A stretch of DNA of 51,989 nt from Limnohabitans sp. (GCA_021300495.1 JAJTDK010000004.1:1-51989); one strand, 5' to 3'; positions 7,754 to 16,823 are shown, counted from the first letter of the stretch. Notes: generated from the sequence alone by a model not told the origin. Numbers and translations: made by a program.

Positions 7754-9042
7754 CGGCCGCCTTGCTTGGATTCTTGGCCATCTTTGTGTTGGCCTTGATG
7801 CGCATGCCCTTGGCCTTTTCCATGGGATTGGTCGGTATTGTAGGTATTGGGTTAACACGTGGCTGGATGCCGGCCATGGCCAGCACTGCCCAAGTGGTGC
7901 ACGACACAGGGTTTGCATACACCTTGTCTGTCATACCCCTGTTCATTTTGATGGGCAATTTTGTAGCACGCGCTGGTTTGGCACACGAGCTTTTCCATGC
8001 GGCATACACCTTCATTGGACACCGCAAGGGCGGGCTGGCACATGCCACCATTGCAGCTTGTGCAGGCTTTGGCGCCATTTGCGGCTCATCCATTGCCACA
8101 GCTGCCACCATGGGCAAGGTGGCTTACCCCTCCATGAAAAGATTGGGTTACAGCGACTCCATGTCCACGGGGGTGATCGCAGCAGGTGGCACTTTGGGCA
8201 TCATGATCCCGCCCTCCACCATTCTCGTGATCTACGGCATCATCACAGAAACTCACATTGGTAAATTGTTCGCCGCTGGGGTTTTGCCCGGCATTTTGAC
8301 CGCGTGTCTCATGATGTTGGCGGTTGTCATCATGACTTGGCACGACCCAGAACACGCGCCAGCGGGTGAAAAGTTCACCTGGCCACAACGCTTACAAGCT
8401 TTGCGTGGCATCTGGGGTGTTTTGGTTTTGGTGGTGTTGGTATTGGGGGGCATTTATGGCGGCTTCTTCACCGCTACCGAAGGCGCCGGCATGGGCGCAA
8501 CAGGTGCTTTTCTATTTGCGCTGGCCCGCAGAGCCCTGAGTTGGAAAGTGCTCATGGAAGTTCTGGTCGAATCAGCACGAACCACTGGCATGCTATTCAC
8601 CTTGCTCATTGCTGCCACGATTTTTGCTAACTTCGTCAACTACACCAGCTTGCCTTTTGAGCTGAAAGAATGGATCACCCATTTAGGCCTTTCTCCCATC
8701 ATGATCGTCGCGGCCATGATGATGATTTATGTGCTTTTGGGCACCGTGATGGAAGAGCTGACCATGGTCTTGCTAACCATACCGCTGTTTTTTCCCATCG
8801 TCGTTCAATTGGGTTTTGACCCCGTCTGGTTTGGCGTCCTCATTGTGATGGTGATTCAAATTGGGCTCATTTCCCCACCCGTCGGCATGAATCTATTTGT
8901 GCTGAACGCCCTGTTGCCCAATGTCGGCCTCGGTGCCATTTTTCGGGGCGTTTGGCCCATGGTGGTGGTGCTGATCATCACGCTGGGTATTTTGCTCACC
9001 TTCCCAGGCATCAGCCTGTGGTTACCTTCCATGATGGATTGA
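7750..9042 (+). CDS. TRAP transporter large membrane subunit (DctM family), TRAP-1
   Basis: A 430-residue protein with about a dozen membrane segments, the sodium-driven transport subunit of a TRAP system. Family signatures include GFGAICGSSIATAATMGKVA near residue 100, where the GxSxxT-like turn lies, GGTLGIMIPPSTILVIYGII near 150, GGFFTATEGAGMGATGAF in the middle, and IGLISPPVGMNLFVLN near the end. These correspond to the ion- and substrate-binding hairpins of the family. The start overlaps dctQ by four bases. The esterase gene begins two bases after its stop. Confidence 0.95.
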   Translation: MTAALLGFLAIFVLALMRMPLAFSMGLVGIVGIGLTRGWMPAMASTAQVVHDTGFAYTLSVIPLFILMGNFVARAGLAHELFHAAYTFIGHRKGGLAHATIAACAGFGAICGSSIATAATMGKVAYPSMKRLGYSDSMSTGVIAAGGTLGIMIPPSTILVIYGIITETHIGKLFAAGVLPGILTACLMMLAVVIMTWHDPEHAPAGEKFTWPQRLQALRGIWGVLVLVVLVLGGIYGGFFTATEGAGMGATGAFLFALARRALSWKVLMEVLVESARTTGMLFTLLIAATIFANFVNYTSLPFELKEWITHLGLSPIMIVAAMMMIYVLLGTVMEELTMVLLTIPLFFPIVVQLGFDPVWFGVLIVMVIQIGLISPPVGMNLFVLNALLPNVGLGAIFRGVWPMVVVLIITLGILLTFPGISLWLPSMMD

Positions 9043-9044
9043 AC

Positions 9045-9992
9045 ATGCTAGACCCTCAAGCCCAAGCCCTGATGCAGCTCATGATTGAAAAAGGTGTTCC
9101 ACCAGTGAACACCCTCTCACCCACAGAAGCACGTGCGTCATATCGATCTCGCCGAGCGTTCACGCAGCCCGATGCACCAGAAGTTTTCAAAATAGAAGAC
9201 ACCGTGTTTTCAGCCAACGGCGTGAATGTACCTGTCAGGGTGTACCACCCTCACGCTGCTAAAACTCAAAAGGTCTTACCTGGCTTGGTCTACCTTCATG
9301 GTGGCGGCTGGACCATTGGCGACCTCGACACGCACGACGTGCTATGCAGAAGCCTGTGTCTGCAAGCAGAGGTGGTGGTGGTTTCAGTGGATTACCGCAT
9401 GGGGCCAGAACACAAATTTCCAGCGGCTTACGAAGATACCGTGGCGGCTTTCAATTGGACTGTGTCGCAAGCTGCAAGTTTAGGCGTTGATCCCCACCGC
9501 ATTGCTGTAGGGGGTGACAGTGCAGGCGGCAATTTGTCCGCTGCAGCCTGCATTGGACTGCGCGATCAAAAGGGTCTAGCAGTCCAACCCGCTTTTCAGT
9601 TGCTCATTTATCCTGCCACCATCATGTGGCAAGACACCGCGTCCTATCACGCCAATGGCAAAGGCTACATGCTCACCAAAGAGTCCATTGCCTACTACAC
9701 TGAAAATTATTTGCGCAACCGCGATGACGCCAAAGATTGGCGCGCTTCGCCTCAGCTTGCCGAAAGTCATGCAGGACTGCCTCCCGCGTTTGTCATGACT
9801 GCTGGCTTCGATCCTTTGCGCGATGAAGGTTTGATGTATGCCAACGCACTGACTAAAGCCGGCGTCTCTTCACAGTACATTTGCTTTGAACGCCAGATTC
9901 ATGGCTTCATCACCATGGGCCGCGTCATGCAAGAGGCCAACACAGCGGTTAGTTTGTGCGCTTCGGTCTTGAAGACTCATTTGCGCGTGTGA
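9045..9992 (+). CDS. Alpha/beta hydrolase, hormone-sensitive lipase type (family IV esterase)
   Basis: A 315-residue cytoplasmic hydrolase with the HSL-family marks: the oxyanion-hole motif HGGGW at residues 85-89, the nucleophile elbow GDSAGGN with Ser159, then GFDPLRDEG supplying the acid and an IHGF segment supplying the His. It has no signal peptide. Family members hydrolyse short-chain esters. The ATG at 9045 is two bases past the dctM stop, so it belongs to the TRAP-1 operon and may act on the imported compound; that link is inference. The 3' end overlaps the convergent MscS gene by 16 bases. Confidence 0.9.
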   Translation: MLDPQAQALMQLMIEKGVPPVNTLSPTEARASYRSRRAFTQPDAPEVFKIEDTVFSANGVNVPVRVYHPHAAKTQKVLPGLVYLHGGGWTIGDLDTHDVLCRSLCLQAEVVVVSVDYRMGPEHKFPAAYEDTVAAFNWTVSQAASLGVDPHRIAVGGDSAGGNLSAAACIGLRDQKGLAVQPAFQLLIYPATIMWQDTASYHANGKGYMLTKESIAYYTENYLRNRDDAKDWRASPQLAESHAGLPPAFVMTAGFDPLRDEGLMYANALTKAGVSSQYICFERQIHGFITMGRVMQEANTAVSLCASVLKTHLRV

Positions 9993-11242
9993 ATCACACG
10001 CTGAGGGTATGGAATTTCAATGCCTTCTGCTTGCAGCAGTTGCAAGATTCGAATGTTAATTTCTGACTTCAAGGTTAACAAACCAGCCTGTTGTTCATCG
10101 ACCCAATAATGGGCGCCGAACTCTAAGCCATCTGCGCCGAAATTAGTGAGCGTGACAAATGGCAGAGGATCATTCAAGACTTTGTTTTGCTCTTTGCAAG
10201 CCTGCAGCAGAAGTTGCATCACCCCATCGACATCCGTGCCGTAAGCCACAGTGACTTGGGTGGACTGCAAGATGCGCGAATCGGCTAAAGACAAATTTTC
10301 AACTCGGCTGTTAATCAGCATTTCGTTGGGCACGATGGATTCACGCCCTGTCAGTGATCGAATGACGGTGTAACGTGCTTTGATATCAGAGATGCGTCCT
10401 TCAAAACCATCTACTTTGACACTGTCACCAATGCGCATGCTGCGCTCGGCCAAGATCACAAAACCGCTGACGTAATTGGCTGCCAACTTCTGCAAACCAA
10501 AACCGATACCCACACCTACCGCGCCCCCCAATACAGAAAGCGCCGTGAGGTCAATGCCAACCGCCGACAAAGACAACATCAAGCCCACAAACAACAGCAA
10601 AGACGTGGCAGCATTGCTCACAGCTTTGCGAAGCGACAATTCACTGCCCGTGGAAGATTTAAGTAATTTGGCTTCGATGGCCGATGACACCCAGAGGGTG
10701 AGCAACATGACCAGGCCAGCAGTCAAGCCCCCCTCAAGAAGCGTTCTAACGGACAGATGTGAAGCACCAATCTTCCACTTGATTTGGTCTAACTCTTCGA
10801 GCACCAAAGGCAACAAGCCGGTCAACCAAAGAACAACGGCCGCCCATGCCAGCCATGAAAGACTTCTTTCAAGGGGCCTGACCCAATCTGCAGATTTGAA
10901 GGTCACTTGAAGAACCTTCGCGCCCAATCGGATGACGGCCAAAGAAAAACAGACAGGTACCAGGAAATCAAAAATCCAGAGGGCTTGTGATTTCGCCAAA
11001 ACTGCCCGCGTGATGAAAACCAAGACTAACAAAAGCGAAGGAAACAGCACACCATCAAACAGCCACCGGCCCAACAGAACTGACAAATCCCATTGCGGCG
11101 TTACACGGCGAACACCCCAAACCAGAAACCAAGCCACAGCAATGCAAGCCAAGAAAAGGAGGAGTTCTTGAGTGGCTTGTTGAGGATTCATGTGTGACCA
11201 CCAAAAAACGGGGTCGTTCATCATGCTAGGCGCAGTTTTCAA
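9977..11242 (-). CDS. MscS-family mechanosensitive channel
   Basis: A 421-residue inner-membrane protein. Several hydrophobic helices occupy residues 25-230. They are followed by the MscS pore and beta domain: LGGAVGVGIGFGLQKLAANY, then VSGFVILAERSMRIGDSVKV, then SIVPNEMLINSRVENLSL. The C-terminal alpha/beta domain ends in EIPYPQRVIHT, as is common in MscS homologues. It should act as a tension-gated pore that releases solutes on osmotic downshock. The extra N-terminal helices place it among the larger MscS relatives. The start is uncertain: TTG 11242 has AAGGA eight bases upstream, and ATG codons follow at 11224 and 11221. Confidence 0.92.
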   Translation of the reverse strand: MKTAPSMMNDPVFWWSHMNPQQATQELLLFLACIAVAWFLVWGVRRVTPQWDLSVLLGRWLFDGVLFPSLLLVLVFITRAVLAKSQALWIFDFLVPVCFSLAVIRLGAKVLQVTFKSADWVRPLERSLSWLAWAAVVLWLTGLLPLVLEELDQIKWKIGASHLSVRTLLEGGLTAGLVMLLTLWVSSAIEAKLLKSSTGSELSLRKAVSNAATSLLLFVGLMLSLSAVGIDLTALSVLGGAVGVGIGFGLQKLAANYVSGFVILAERSMRIGDSVKVDGFEGRISDIKARYTVIRSLTGRESIVPNEMLINSRVENLSLADSRILQSTQVTVAYGTDVDGVMQLLLQACKEQNKVLNDPLPFVTLTNFGADGLEFGAHYWVDEQQAGLLTLKSEINIRILQLLQAEGIEIPYPQRVIHTRK

Positions 11243-11263
11243 TCTGATTGTCCTTGAGTATTT

Positions 11264-12217
11264 TCAAACGTCCGCCAAGACGCGGAGATGCGCTTCGACA
11301 CTGCGCGACAAGGCACTGAGGTTGTACCCACCTTCTAAGCAACTCACGATTCGGCCCTTGGCATATTTAAGCGCAATATCTTTGATGCGCTGAGTCATCC
11401 ACACGTAGTCTTGTTCGACCAAGCCCAACTGCCCCAAATCGTCTTCCCGATGAGCGTCAAAGCCTGCACTGATGAAAATAAGCTCAGGTCGATGCGCTTC
11501 TAAGCGGGGGATCCACATCATCTCGATTAACTCCCGAATGTCCATGCCCTTGGTGTAAGCAGGCACAGGCAAATTAACCAAGTTGGCGTCGTGCTTGAGT
11601 GCGCCGCCCTCAGGGTAAAACGGATGCTGAAAGAAGCTGACCATCAGAATACGTTCATCACCCGCCACAATGTCTTCGGTGCCATTGCCATGGTGCACAT
11701 CAAAATCAACAATGGCCACACGCTTCAGGCCGTGGCGCTCCAGCGCGTATTTGGCCGCAATGGCCACATTGTTGAAAAAACAAAAGCCCATGGCCTTGTC
11801 GCGACAGGCATGGTGACCTGGCGGTCGAATAGCGCAGAAAGCATTTTCTAATTCACCCGCAATGACAGCATCGGTGGCATCCAAAGCCGCGCCAGCCGAG
11901 CGTAAGGCAGCTTTCCATGTATGCGCATTCATGGAGGTGTCTGGATCAAGCGATGTGTGCGTAGGCCCGCCCGCCTGCATGTCCTCGGCCAGTGCGTCAC
12001 TCAAACCCCTGAGCGAAGCCACATACATGCGGCCGTGGGCCAATTCAATGTCTGCCAAAGAAGCTGGCGCAGGTTCCCTGCGGTCTAAGGCGTGATCGAG
12101 CCCGGTGATGAGCAAGCGATCTTCTATGGCATCAAGGCGCTGGGGACACTCAGGATGCCCCTCGCCCATCTCGTGCAAGCGACAATCGGAGTGCGTGAAA
12201 TAGCCAGTAGCGCCCAT
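11264..12217 (-). CDS. Histone deacetylase-family deacylase (acetoin utilisation/acetylpolyamine amidohydrolase type)
   Basis: A 317-residue zinc hydrolase of the HDAC fold. It has GHPECPQRLDAI near residue 20, the paired His of RPPGHH at 131-136, the metal-binding DFDVHHGNGT from 171, and ISAGFDAHREDDLG near 255 with the second metal Asp. All catalytic positions appear intact. Bacterial members remove acyl groups from small molecules such as polyamines, or from proteins; the natural substrate is unknown. No good ribosome site precedes the ATG, which lies close to the divergent mltB promoter region. It ends 22 bases before the MscS gene, so the two may be co-transcribed. Confidence 0.93.
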   Translation of the reverse strand: MGATGYFTHSDCRLHEMGEGHPECPQRLDAIEDRLLITGLDHALDRREPAPASLADIELAHGRMYVASLRGLSDALAEDMQAGGPTHTSLDPDTSMNAHTWKAALRSAGAALDATDAVIAGELENAFCAIRPPGHHACRDKAMGFCFFNNVAIAAKYALERHGLKRVAIVDFDVHHGNGTEDIVAGDERILMVSFFQHPFYPEGGALKHDANLVNLPVPAYTKGMDIRELIEMMWIPRLEAHRPELIFISAGFDAHREDDLGQLGLVEQDYVWMTQRIKDIALKYAKGRIVSCLEGGYNLSALSRSVEAHLRVLADV

Positions 12218-12302
12218 GGGTATTTTAAAAAAAGAGGGACAAAATGTGAAGCGCTCAGCTTATCACGACACCTGCACGCAATTCAAAGGCTAAACTCAAG
12301 AC

Positions 12303-13385
12303 ATGCGAATTTTGACTTTGATCTTGATCAGTTTGGGGCTGTGTATTTCAGCAGGTACACAAGCCGCCGAAAGTGCCAAAAAACCAAAGTCAAAAAATAA
12401 ATCTTCCGTGCCTGCTGCGGGTGCATCCTATGCCAAAAGGCCCGATGCCATGGCCTGGGCTGAGCGGGTGGCTCAGGAAAATCAACTAGACCTCAAATGG
12501 GTCAAAGCACAATTGGCACAAGCCAAGCTGATTCCCAGCATCCCCAAGCTAATCTTGCCTCCCGCCCAGATCAGTCAAAAAAATTGGGCGGCCTATCGGG
12601 CCCGCTTCATCGAACCCAAACGCATTCAATCTGGCCTTCAGTTTTGGCAGCGTCACCAAAACTTTCTCCAGCAAGCCGAGCAAACCTATGGTGTACCGCA
12701 ATGGCTCATTGTGGGCGTCATTGGTGTAGAGACTTTTTATGGACAGCACACTGGCAACTTCAGAGTCTTAGACGCGTTGAGCACCCTGACTTTTGACTTC
12801 CCCAAGGAACACCCAAGAGCCAAAGAACGCCAGGCCTTTTTCTCCAAAGAATTGGCACAATTTTTGGTGATGGCGTCTAAGGAAAAGGTCAATCCGACCC
12901 AACTCAAAGGCAGCTATGCGGGGGCCATGGGACTGCCCCAATTTATGCCTTCAAGTTGGGCCAACTTTGCAGTCGATTTTGATGGCGACAAACACATTGA
13001 TTTGTTCAACAACCCTGCCGATGTCATTGGTTCTGTGGCCAATTACTTCAAAGCTTTTCAATGGCAGCCTAGCATGCCCACACACTACCCCGTCACATTC
13101 AACAAAGATCAACTCGATATGGATGCCCTGATGGCCCCGGACATCTTGCCAACTTTCAACGTCAACAGCTTTCAAGCAAAAGGTGCTGTGATAGAAGGCG
13201 ATGCTTTGTTGCACAAGGGGCCATTGGCGTTGATTGAGTTACTCAATGGCAATGACCCACCCAGCTATGTGGCGGGCACAGAAAATTTCTACGCCATCAC
13301 ACGCTACAACTGGAGCAGTTATTACGCCATGGCGGTCATTGAACTGGGCCAAGCGGTGGCTCGGGAATTGCCAAGCAAGCCCTGA
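12303..13385 (+). CDS. mltB: Membrane-bound lytic murein transglycosylase B-like protein
   Basis: A 360-residue exported enzyme that cleaves the glycan backbone of peptidoglycan to form 1,6-anhydro ends. A signal peptide covers about residues 1-21 (MRILTLILISLGLC...), followed by a Lys-rich linker. The catalytic Glu143 lies in VGVIGVETFYGQHTGNFRV, the hallmark of the MltB/SltB family. GSYAGAMGLPQFMPSSW and FDGDKHIDLFNNPADVIGS follow. Cys14 is inside the hydrophobic core and not in a proper lipobox, so the protein may be periplasmic and soluble rather than a lipoprotein. The small Trp-rich gene starts 12 bases later. Confidence 0.93.
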   Translation: MRILTLILISLGLCISAGTQAAESAKKPKSKNKSSVPAAGASYAKRPDAMAWAERVAQENQLDLKWVKAQLAQAKLIPSIPKLILPPAQISQKNWAAYRARFIEPKRIQSGLQFWQRHQNFLQQAEQTYGVPQWLIVGVIGVETFYGQHTGNFRVLDALSTLTFDFPKEHPRAKERQAFFSKELAQFLVMASKEKVNPTQLKGSYAGAMGLPQFMPSSWANFAVDFDGDKHIDLFNNPADVIGSVANYFKAFQWQPSMPTHYPVTFNKDQLDMDALMAPDILPTFNVNSFQAKGAVIEGDALLHKGPLALIELLNGNDPPSYVAGTENFYAITRYNWSSYYAMAVIELGQAVARELPSKP

Positions 13386-13397
13386 GGGCCTTCAAGC

Positions 13398-13619
13398 ATG
13401 AATCCTTTGAACCCCAAAAAACTGCTGCTGACCAAGTGGACTGCGGTCAAACCCATCGCCAAACAAAAGCACTTTTTGGTCAGCCGTGTGATTCAACCCG
13501 AACAGCCGACCGATCCGATTCAAGATGTGGAAATTGAAGCAGTGTTCTCCAAGGCCACACAAATCATTGCGTGGCGTGAACTGCAAAACGACAGTGTTTG
13601 GCGGCAGGGTTGGGTTTGA
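13398..13619 (+). CDS. Small Trp-rich protein (TIGR02450-type)
   Basis: A 73-residue protein with three Trp, in the pattern NPKKLLLTKWTAVKP, then KHFLVSRV, then EAVFSKATQIIAWRELQ and WRQGW at the end. This matches the TIGR02450 family of short Trp-rich proteins, whose function is unknown. GAGGG lies upstream of the ATG. It follows mltB by 12 bases and its stop abuts the convergent Bug receptor gene, so it is probably co-transcribed with mltB. Confidence 0.85.
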   Translation: MNPLNPKKLLLTKWTAVKPIAKQKHFLVSRVIQPEQPTDPIQDVEIEAVFSKATQIIAWRELQNDSVWRQGWV

Positions 13620-14600
13620 TCAGGAGTCAGCCTTAAAGCCCAAGGCTGTCACCAAACGCTTGGCCATCTCAGAATCTTCTGCAAGACGGCGCGTGTGTTC
13701 AGCCGAGGTACTGGCCTCTAGGTTGGCGGCTAACGGTGTCACAAAGTCCCGAATGTCTTGCTGGCCCATGGCCTGGCGCAGCGCTGTATTTAGGTTTTGC
13801 CTGACAGCTTCACTGATGCCTGCGGGTGCAAAGAAACCAAACCATTCGCGCACCATCAACTCACCAAAGCCTTGCTCGCGGAAAGTGGCGACATCGGGGG
13901 TGAAAACGGCGCGATCGGGGCCAGAGGTGGCCAAGATTCGAATCTTGCCGGACTTGTGGTGCTGAACCCAATCTCCCAAAGGAGATGACATGCCCGCAAG
14001 CTGCCCACCCATCACTTGAGGAATGGCAGGGCCAGAGCCTGCAAAAGGAACATTGGTGATTTGAAAACCACCCAACATGGCCAATCGGCCTGCCAACAAA
14101 TGTGGCATGGAGCCAGCCGCAGGGTTGCCAATGCTGGCTTTACCAGGATTGGCCTTGGCCCATTCGACAAAGTCTTTGATGTTCTTCACCGAATCGGGAA
14201 CAGCAGGACCCACCACGAAAGCGTGGTCAGTGGAATGCCCAATACCGATGGGGGTCACATCGGATTGCGCATAACTCAGTCGACTGTAAGAGTGCGGGTA
14301 AATGGTCAGCATGGATGCGGGCGAATACAGAATGTGAGCCCCGTCAGCTGCCGCAGACTTGAGCGTGGTCACGCCGATCTGTCCACCTGCGCCAGGTTTG
14401 TTGTCCACGATGACATTGTTGGCATAAGTGCCACGCATTTTTTCCGCGATTCGACGAGAAAATGCATCGGTCGTACCACCGGGCGGGAAACCCACAATGA
14501 TGCGCAGATTTTCTAAGCGAGTCTGTGCAAAGTTGGGCAGATGGGTGAGGCCCAACACACTGGCTAATGCACTTTGCATCAATTGGCGACGGTTTGTCAT
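13620..14600 (-). CDS. Bug-family (tripartite tricarboxylate transporter-type) substrate-binding protein
   Basis: A 326-residue periplasmic receptor. The start at 14600 is preferred over a codon 20 residues upstream because AAGGA lies eight bases before it and the product then begins with an exported leader, MTNRRQLMQSALASVLGL, ending near FAQ. The paired Arg hints at Tat-like export, but the motif is incomplete. IIVGFPPGGTTDAFSRRIAEK is the classic Bug ligand-loop region (written here as IIVGFPPGGTTDAFS), followed by VDNKPGAGGQIG. No TctA/TctB membrane genes are nearby, as is usual for the many orphan Bug proteins of Burkholderiales. It follows two dehydrogenase genes by 109 bases, so it may sense or bind their substrate. 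Confidence 0.92.
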   Translation of the reverse strand: MTNRRQLMQSALASVLGLTHLPNFAQTRLENLRIIVGFPPGGTTDAFSRRIAEKMRGTYANNVIVDNKPGAGGQIGVTTLKSAAADGAHILYSPASMLTIYPHSYSRLSYAQSDVTPIGIGHSTDHAFVVGPAVPDSVKNIKDFVEWAKANPGKASIGNPAAGSMPHLLAGRLAMLGGFQITNVPFAGSGPAIPQVMGGQLAGMSSPLGDWVQHHKSGKIRILATSGPDRAVFTPDVATFREQGFGELMVREWFGFFAPAGISEAVRQNLNTALRQAMGQQDIRDFVTPLAANLEASTSAEHTRRLAEDSEMAKRLVTALGFKADS

Positions 14601-14709
14601 GGGGTGAGATTCCTTAATTCTTGTGAACGAATGTAACAAAACGGGATTGAAACACTTCAAATGAGAAATTTACAGAGGGTATTTACTAGGCGCAAAACGC
14701 CATAGCAGC

Positions 14710-15717
14710 TCAATGCTTTTGGCCTACTAGCAATAACTCGCTGATCAGGGCCTGCGTTTTCAGCGCCTCTGCGCCGCTCACACTCGGTGCACGTTTTTCA
14801 AAGATGGCTTGCATGAAATCGATAATAAGTTCACGGTGTGGCTCATGAGAAAAGTCCATAGGGTTGGCGCCACTTCCAGTGCCACCCTCGCTGCTAATGG
14901 TCACAGGCTCTCCCTCCAAAAAGTGAACCTGCAGGTTGCCCCCAGTCAAGCGGGCACTGCCCAGCGTGCCGATGATTTCAATCGTTTCTGGAAAACCTGG
15001 GTACATGGCGGTGGTAGCCATCAAGTCACCTGGCGCACCATTGCCTAAAACCAGCAGCGCACTGACATGATCCTCAGTCTCCATTTGGTGCAATTGTGTT
15101 TGACGAACGACCGCCGACTTGACTGACTGAACCCCGACCAGTGCGCGAAACAAATCCAATGTGTGAATGGCCTGAGTTAACAAAACGCCACTGCCATCGC
15201 GCGCAAAAGTCCCTCTTCCAGGTTCGTTGTAATACGCTTGCGAGCGCCACCAAGGCACTCGAACTGATGCAGCCTGAACCTCACCCAATCGGCCGTCCAT
15301 CAACAACTTTTGTAGAACTTGAGAGGCTTGGCGAAATCGGTGCTGAAGCACCACTCCCAATTGAAGACCCGCCTGTGTGGCCAATTCAAGAAGACGTGTT
15401 GCTCGCTCTAAGTTAAGCTCAATTGGCTTTTCTAACAGCACATGTTTTCCGGCGGCAAAGCAACGCTCGCATATTTCAAGATGCGTAGACGGTGGTGTAG
15501 CGACGATGACAGCCTGAACCTCATGATCTTGAAGAATAAGCTCAAGAGAATCCGTTAAACGAACAGGTCCGGTGTAAGGCTGAATTCGGTCAACACGTGG
15601 ATCTCGGGCAAACGCGTAGCGCAATTCAATGCGATCATTCAGGTCTTGTAAACTCCGCAGATGTGGCAACGCTGCAGGCCCCAAACCCACCAGCGCGATG
15701 ACCATGCGAGATGCCAT
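14710..15717 (-). CDS. Gfo/Idh/MocA-family NAD(P)-dependent oxidoreductase
   Basis: A 335-residue dehydrogenase with an N-terminal Rossmann fold (VIALVGLGPAALPHLRSL), the family EKP motif in GKHVLLEKPIELNLERA near residue 98, and the C-terminal sheet domain ending near SGAEALKTQALISELL. Members oxidise or reduce sugars, inositols, sugar acids and related polyols. It begins one base after the stop of the beta-hydroxyacid dehydrogenase gene, a tight operon pair. A second in-frame ATG lies four codons in. Together with the divergent TRAP system this suggests catabolism of an imported sugar acid; substrate unknown. Confidence 0.9.
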   Translation of the reverse strand: MASRMVIALVGLGPAALPHLRSLQDLNDRIELRYAFARDPRVDRIQPYTGPVRLTDSLELILQDHEVQAVIVATPPSTHLEICERCFAAGKHVLLEKPIELNLERATRLLELATQAGLQLGVVLQHRFRQASQVLQKLLMDGRLGEVQAASVRVPWWRSQAYYNEPGRGTFARDGSGVLLTQAIHTLDLFRALVGVQSVKSAVVRQTQLHQMETEDHVSALLVLGNGAPGDLMATTAMYPGFPETIEIIGTLGSARLTGGNLQVHFLEGEPVTISSEGGTGSGANPMDFSHEPHRELIIDFMQAIFEKRAPSVSGAEALKTQALISELLLVGQKH

Positions 15718-15718
15718 G

Positions 15719-16615
15719 TTAGCTTTTAGTGCCTATTTTGACCTGGTTGATTTGCGCTTGCGCCTTAACAAGCGAAGGCACCAATTCTTGTCCATAACCC
15801 AACGCACAAGCTGTCACCAAACTTTGATGAACGCTCGTACCAACCAACGATGGCGCCTTGACACTTTCAGTCAAATGAACGTAGTAACGCAAGTCTTTTG
15901 AGGCGTTGTTCAGCTCAAACTTCAAGCCGGTGTAATCGCCCTCAAGCGTTTTGGCCATTGCCTGAAATAAGCCAGAATTGACAGCACCTGCAGACACCAC
16001 GCGAACCAATTGACCCACATCAACGCCTGCTTTGGCACCCACCGCAAAGGCTTCCGCAGCTGCTGTGGTAATGGCTTGCCCAAGAAAGTTATTTAAAAGT
16101 TTGATGACATGGGCTGCGCCTGTTTCACCGACGTGGAAAATGTTTTCACAATATGCTTGAAAAACTGGCTCGAGTTGAGAAAAAACTGAAGCAGATGCGC
16201 CCACCATGGTGTTCAATCTACCCGCCTCAGCTTCGACAGGGGTCCGAGCCAATGGTGCGTCGACAAAAGTCATGCCGGCTTCTTTGCAGCGTGCCGCCAA
16301 TCGGCGCGTTGAGTCAGGTTCGCTGGTTGAAGCGTCCACAACCAATAAGCCAGCGCGGGCTTTGCTCAATATACCTTGCGGCCCCTCAAGCGCGGCTTCA
16401 ACCTGAGGCGAACCAGTGACACAAATAATGACAGCATCACAAGCTGATAATTCGGCATGACTACCCACAAGCTTTGCACCTGCGGCCAGTAAATCCTTCA
16501 AGGGCTCTGTCTTAGAGTGCGCAGTCAAAGAAACTTGGAAACCTTTGGCCAACAAATTCTTGGCAATGCCGTGACCCATCAAACCTGATGCGCCAATAAA
16601 ACCAATGTGCTTCAT
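15719..16615 (-). CDS. 3-hydroxyisobutyrate dehydrogenase-family oxidoreductase
   Basis: A 298-residue NAD(P)-dependent beta-hydroxyacid dehydrogenase. The Rossmann motif GFIGASGLMGHGIAKNLL starts at residue 4; the substrate-site segment VDAPLARTPVEAEAG lies near 120, and GAAHVIKLLNNFLGQAI near 167 carries the expected catalytic Lys. The family usually has GLGxMG and GG before the variable part; the slightly altered signatures suggest a substrate other than 3-hydroxyisobutyrate, perhaps a tartronate- or glycerate-like acid. The start at 16615 is preferred because it opens directly into the Rossmann strand and has AAGAAAG upstream. First gene of the leftward operon. Confidence 0.9.
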   Translation of the reverse strand: MKHIGFIGASGLMGHGIAKNLLAKGFQVSLTAHSKTEPLKDLLAAGAKLVGSHAELSACDAVIICVTGSPQVEAALEGPQGILSKARAGLLVVDASTSEPDSTRRLAARCKEAGMTFVDAPLARTPVEAEAGRLNTMVGASASVFSQLEPVFQAYCENIFHVGETGAAHVIKLLNNFLGQAITTAAAEAFAVGAKAGVDVGQLVRVVSAGAVNSGLFQAMAKTLEGDYTGLKFELNNASKDLRYYVHLTESVKAPSLVGTSVHQSLVTACALGYGQELVPSLVKAQAQINQVKIGTKS

Positions 16616-16716
16616 GATTTGCTTTCTTCGATTGAATGAAATTTTTGACACTTGTCCAAGCTGCTAAAGCTTGTCTTAAAAGCCTAACTCATTGAATTTG
16701 AGTCTTGGTGCAAGAT

Positions 16717-16733
16717 AGCACCTTCGAGGTGCT
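16717..16733. promoter_or_regulatory. Perfect hairpin/dyad in the dehydrogenase-TRAP-2 divergent region
   Basis: AGCACCT (16717-16723) and AGGTGCT (16727-16733) pair perfectly around TCG. No T-run follows on either strand, so it is not a plain terminator. It may be an operator or an RNA stem in a leader. Confidence 0.4.
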
Positions 16734-16743
16734 GATAGCCATG

Positions 16744-16772
16744 ATGCAATTCACTTTGGCGACACATTGCAT
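16744..16772. promoter_or_regulatory. Spaced dyad in the dehydrogenase-TRAP-2 divergent region
   Basis: ATGCAAT (16744-16750) and ATTGCAT (16766-16772) are perfect inverted copies with a 15-base spacer. The half-site centres are 22 bases apart, about two DNA turns, which suits a dimeric regulator binding one face. No regulator gene lies nearby. Confidence 0.4.
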
Positions 16773-16806
16773 TGGAAACCATGGTTTACCCCAAGGGCAT
16801 TTGAAT

Positions 16807-16823
16807 AACTTTAACCTAAAGTT
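16807..16823. promoter_or_regulatory. Dyad about 50 bases before the TRAP-2 receptor gene
   Basis: AACTTTA (16807-16813) and TAAAGTT (16817-16823) flank ACC. A second short dyad, CAACAA (16827-16832) and TTGTTG (16840-16845), follows at once. The position fits an operator over the promoter or start of the TRAP-2 transcript. Confidence 0.4.
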
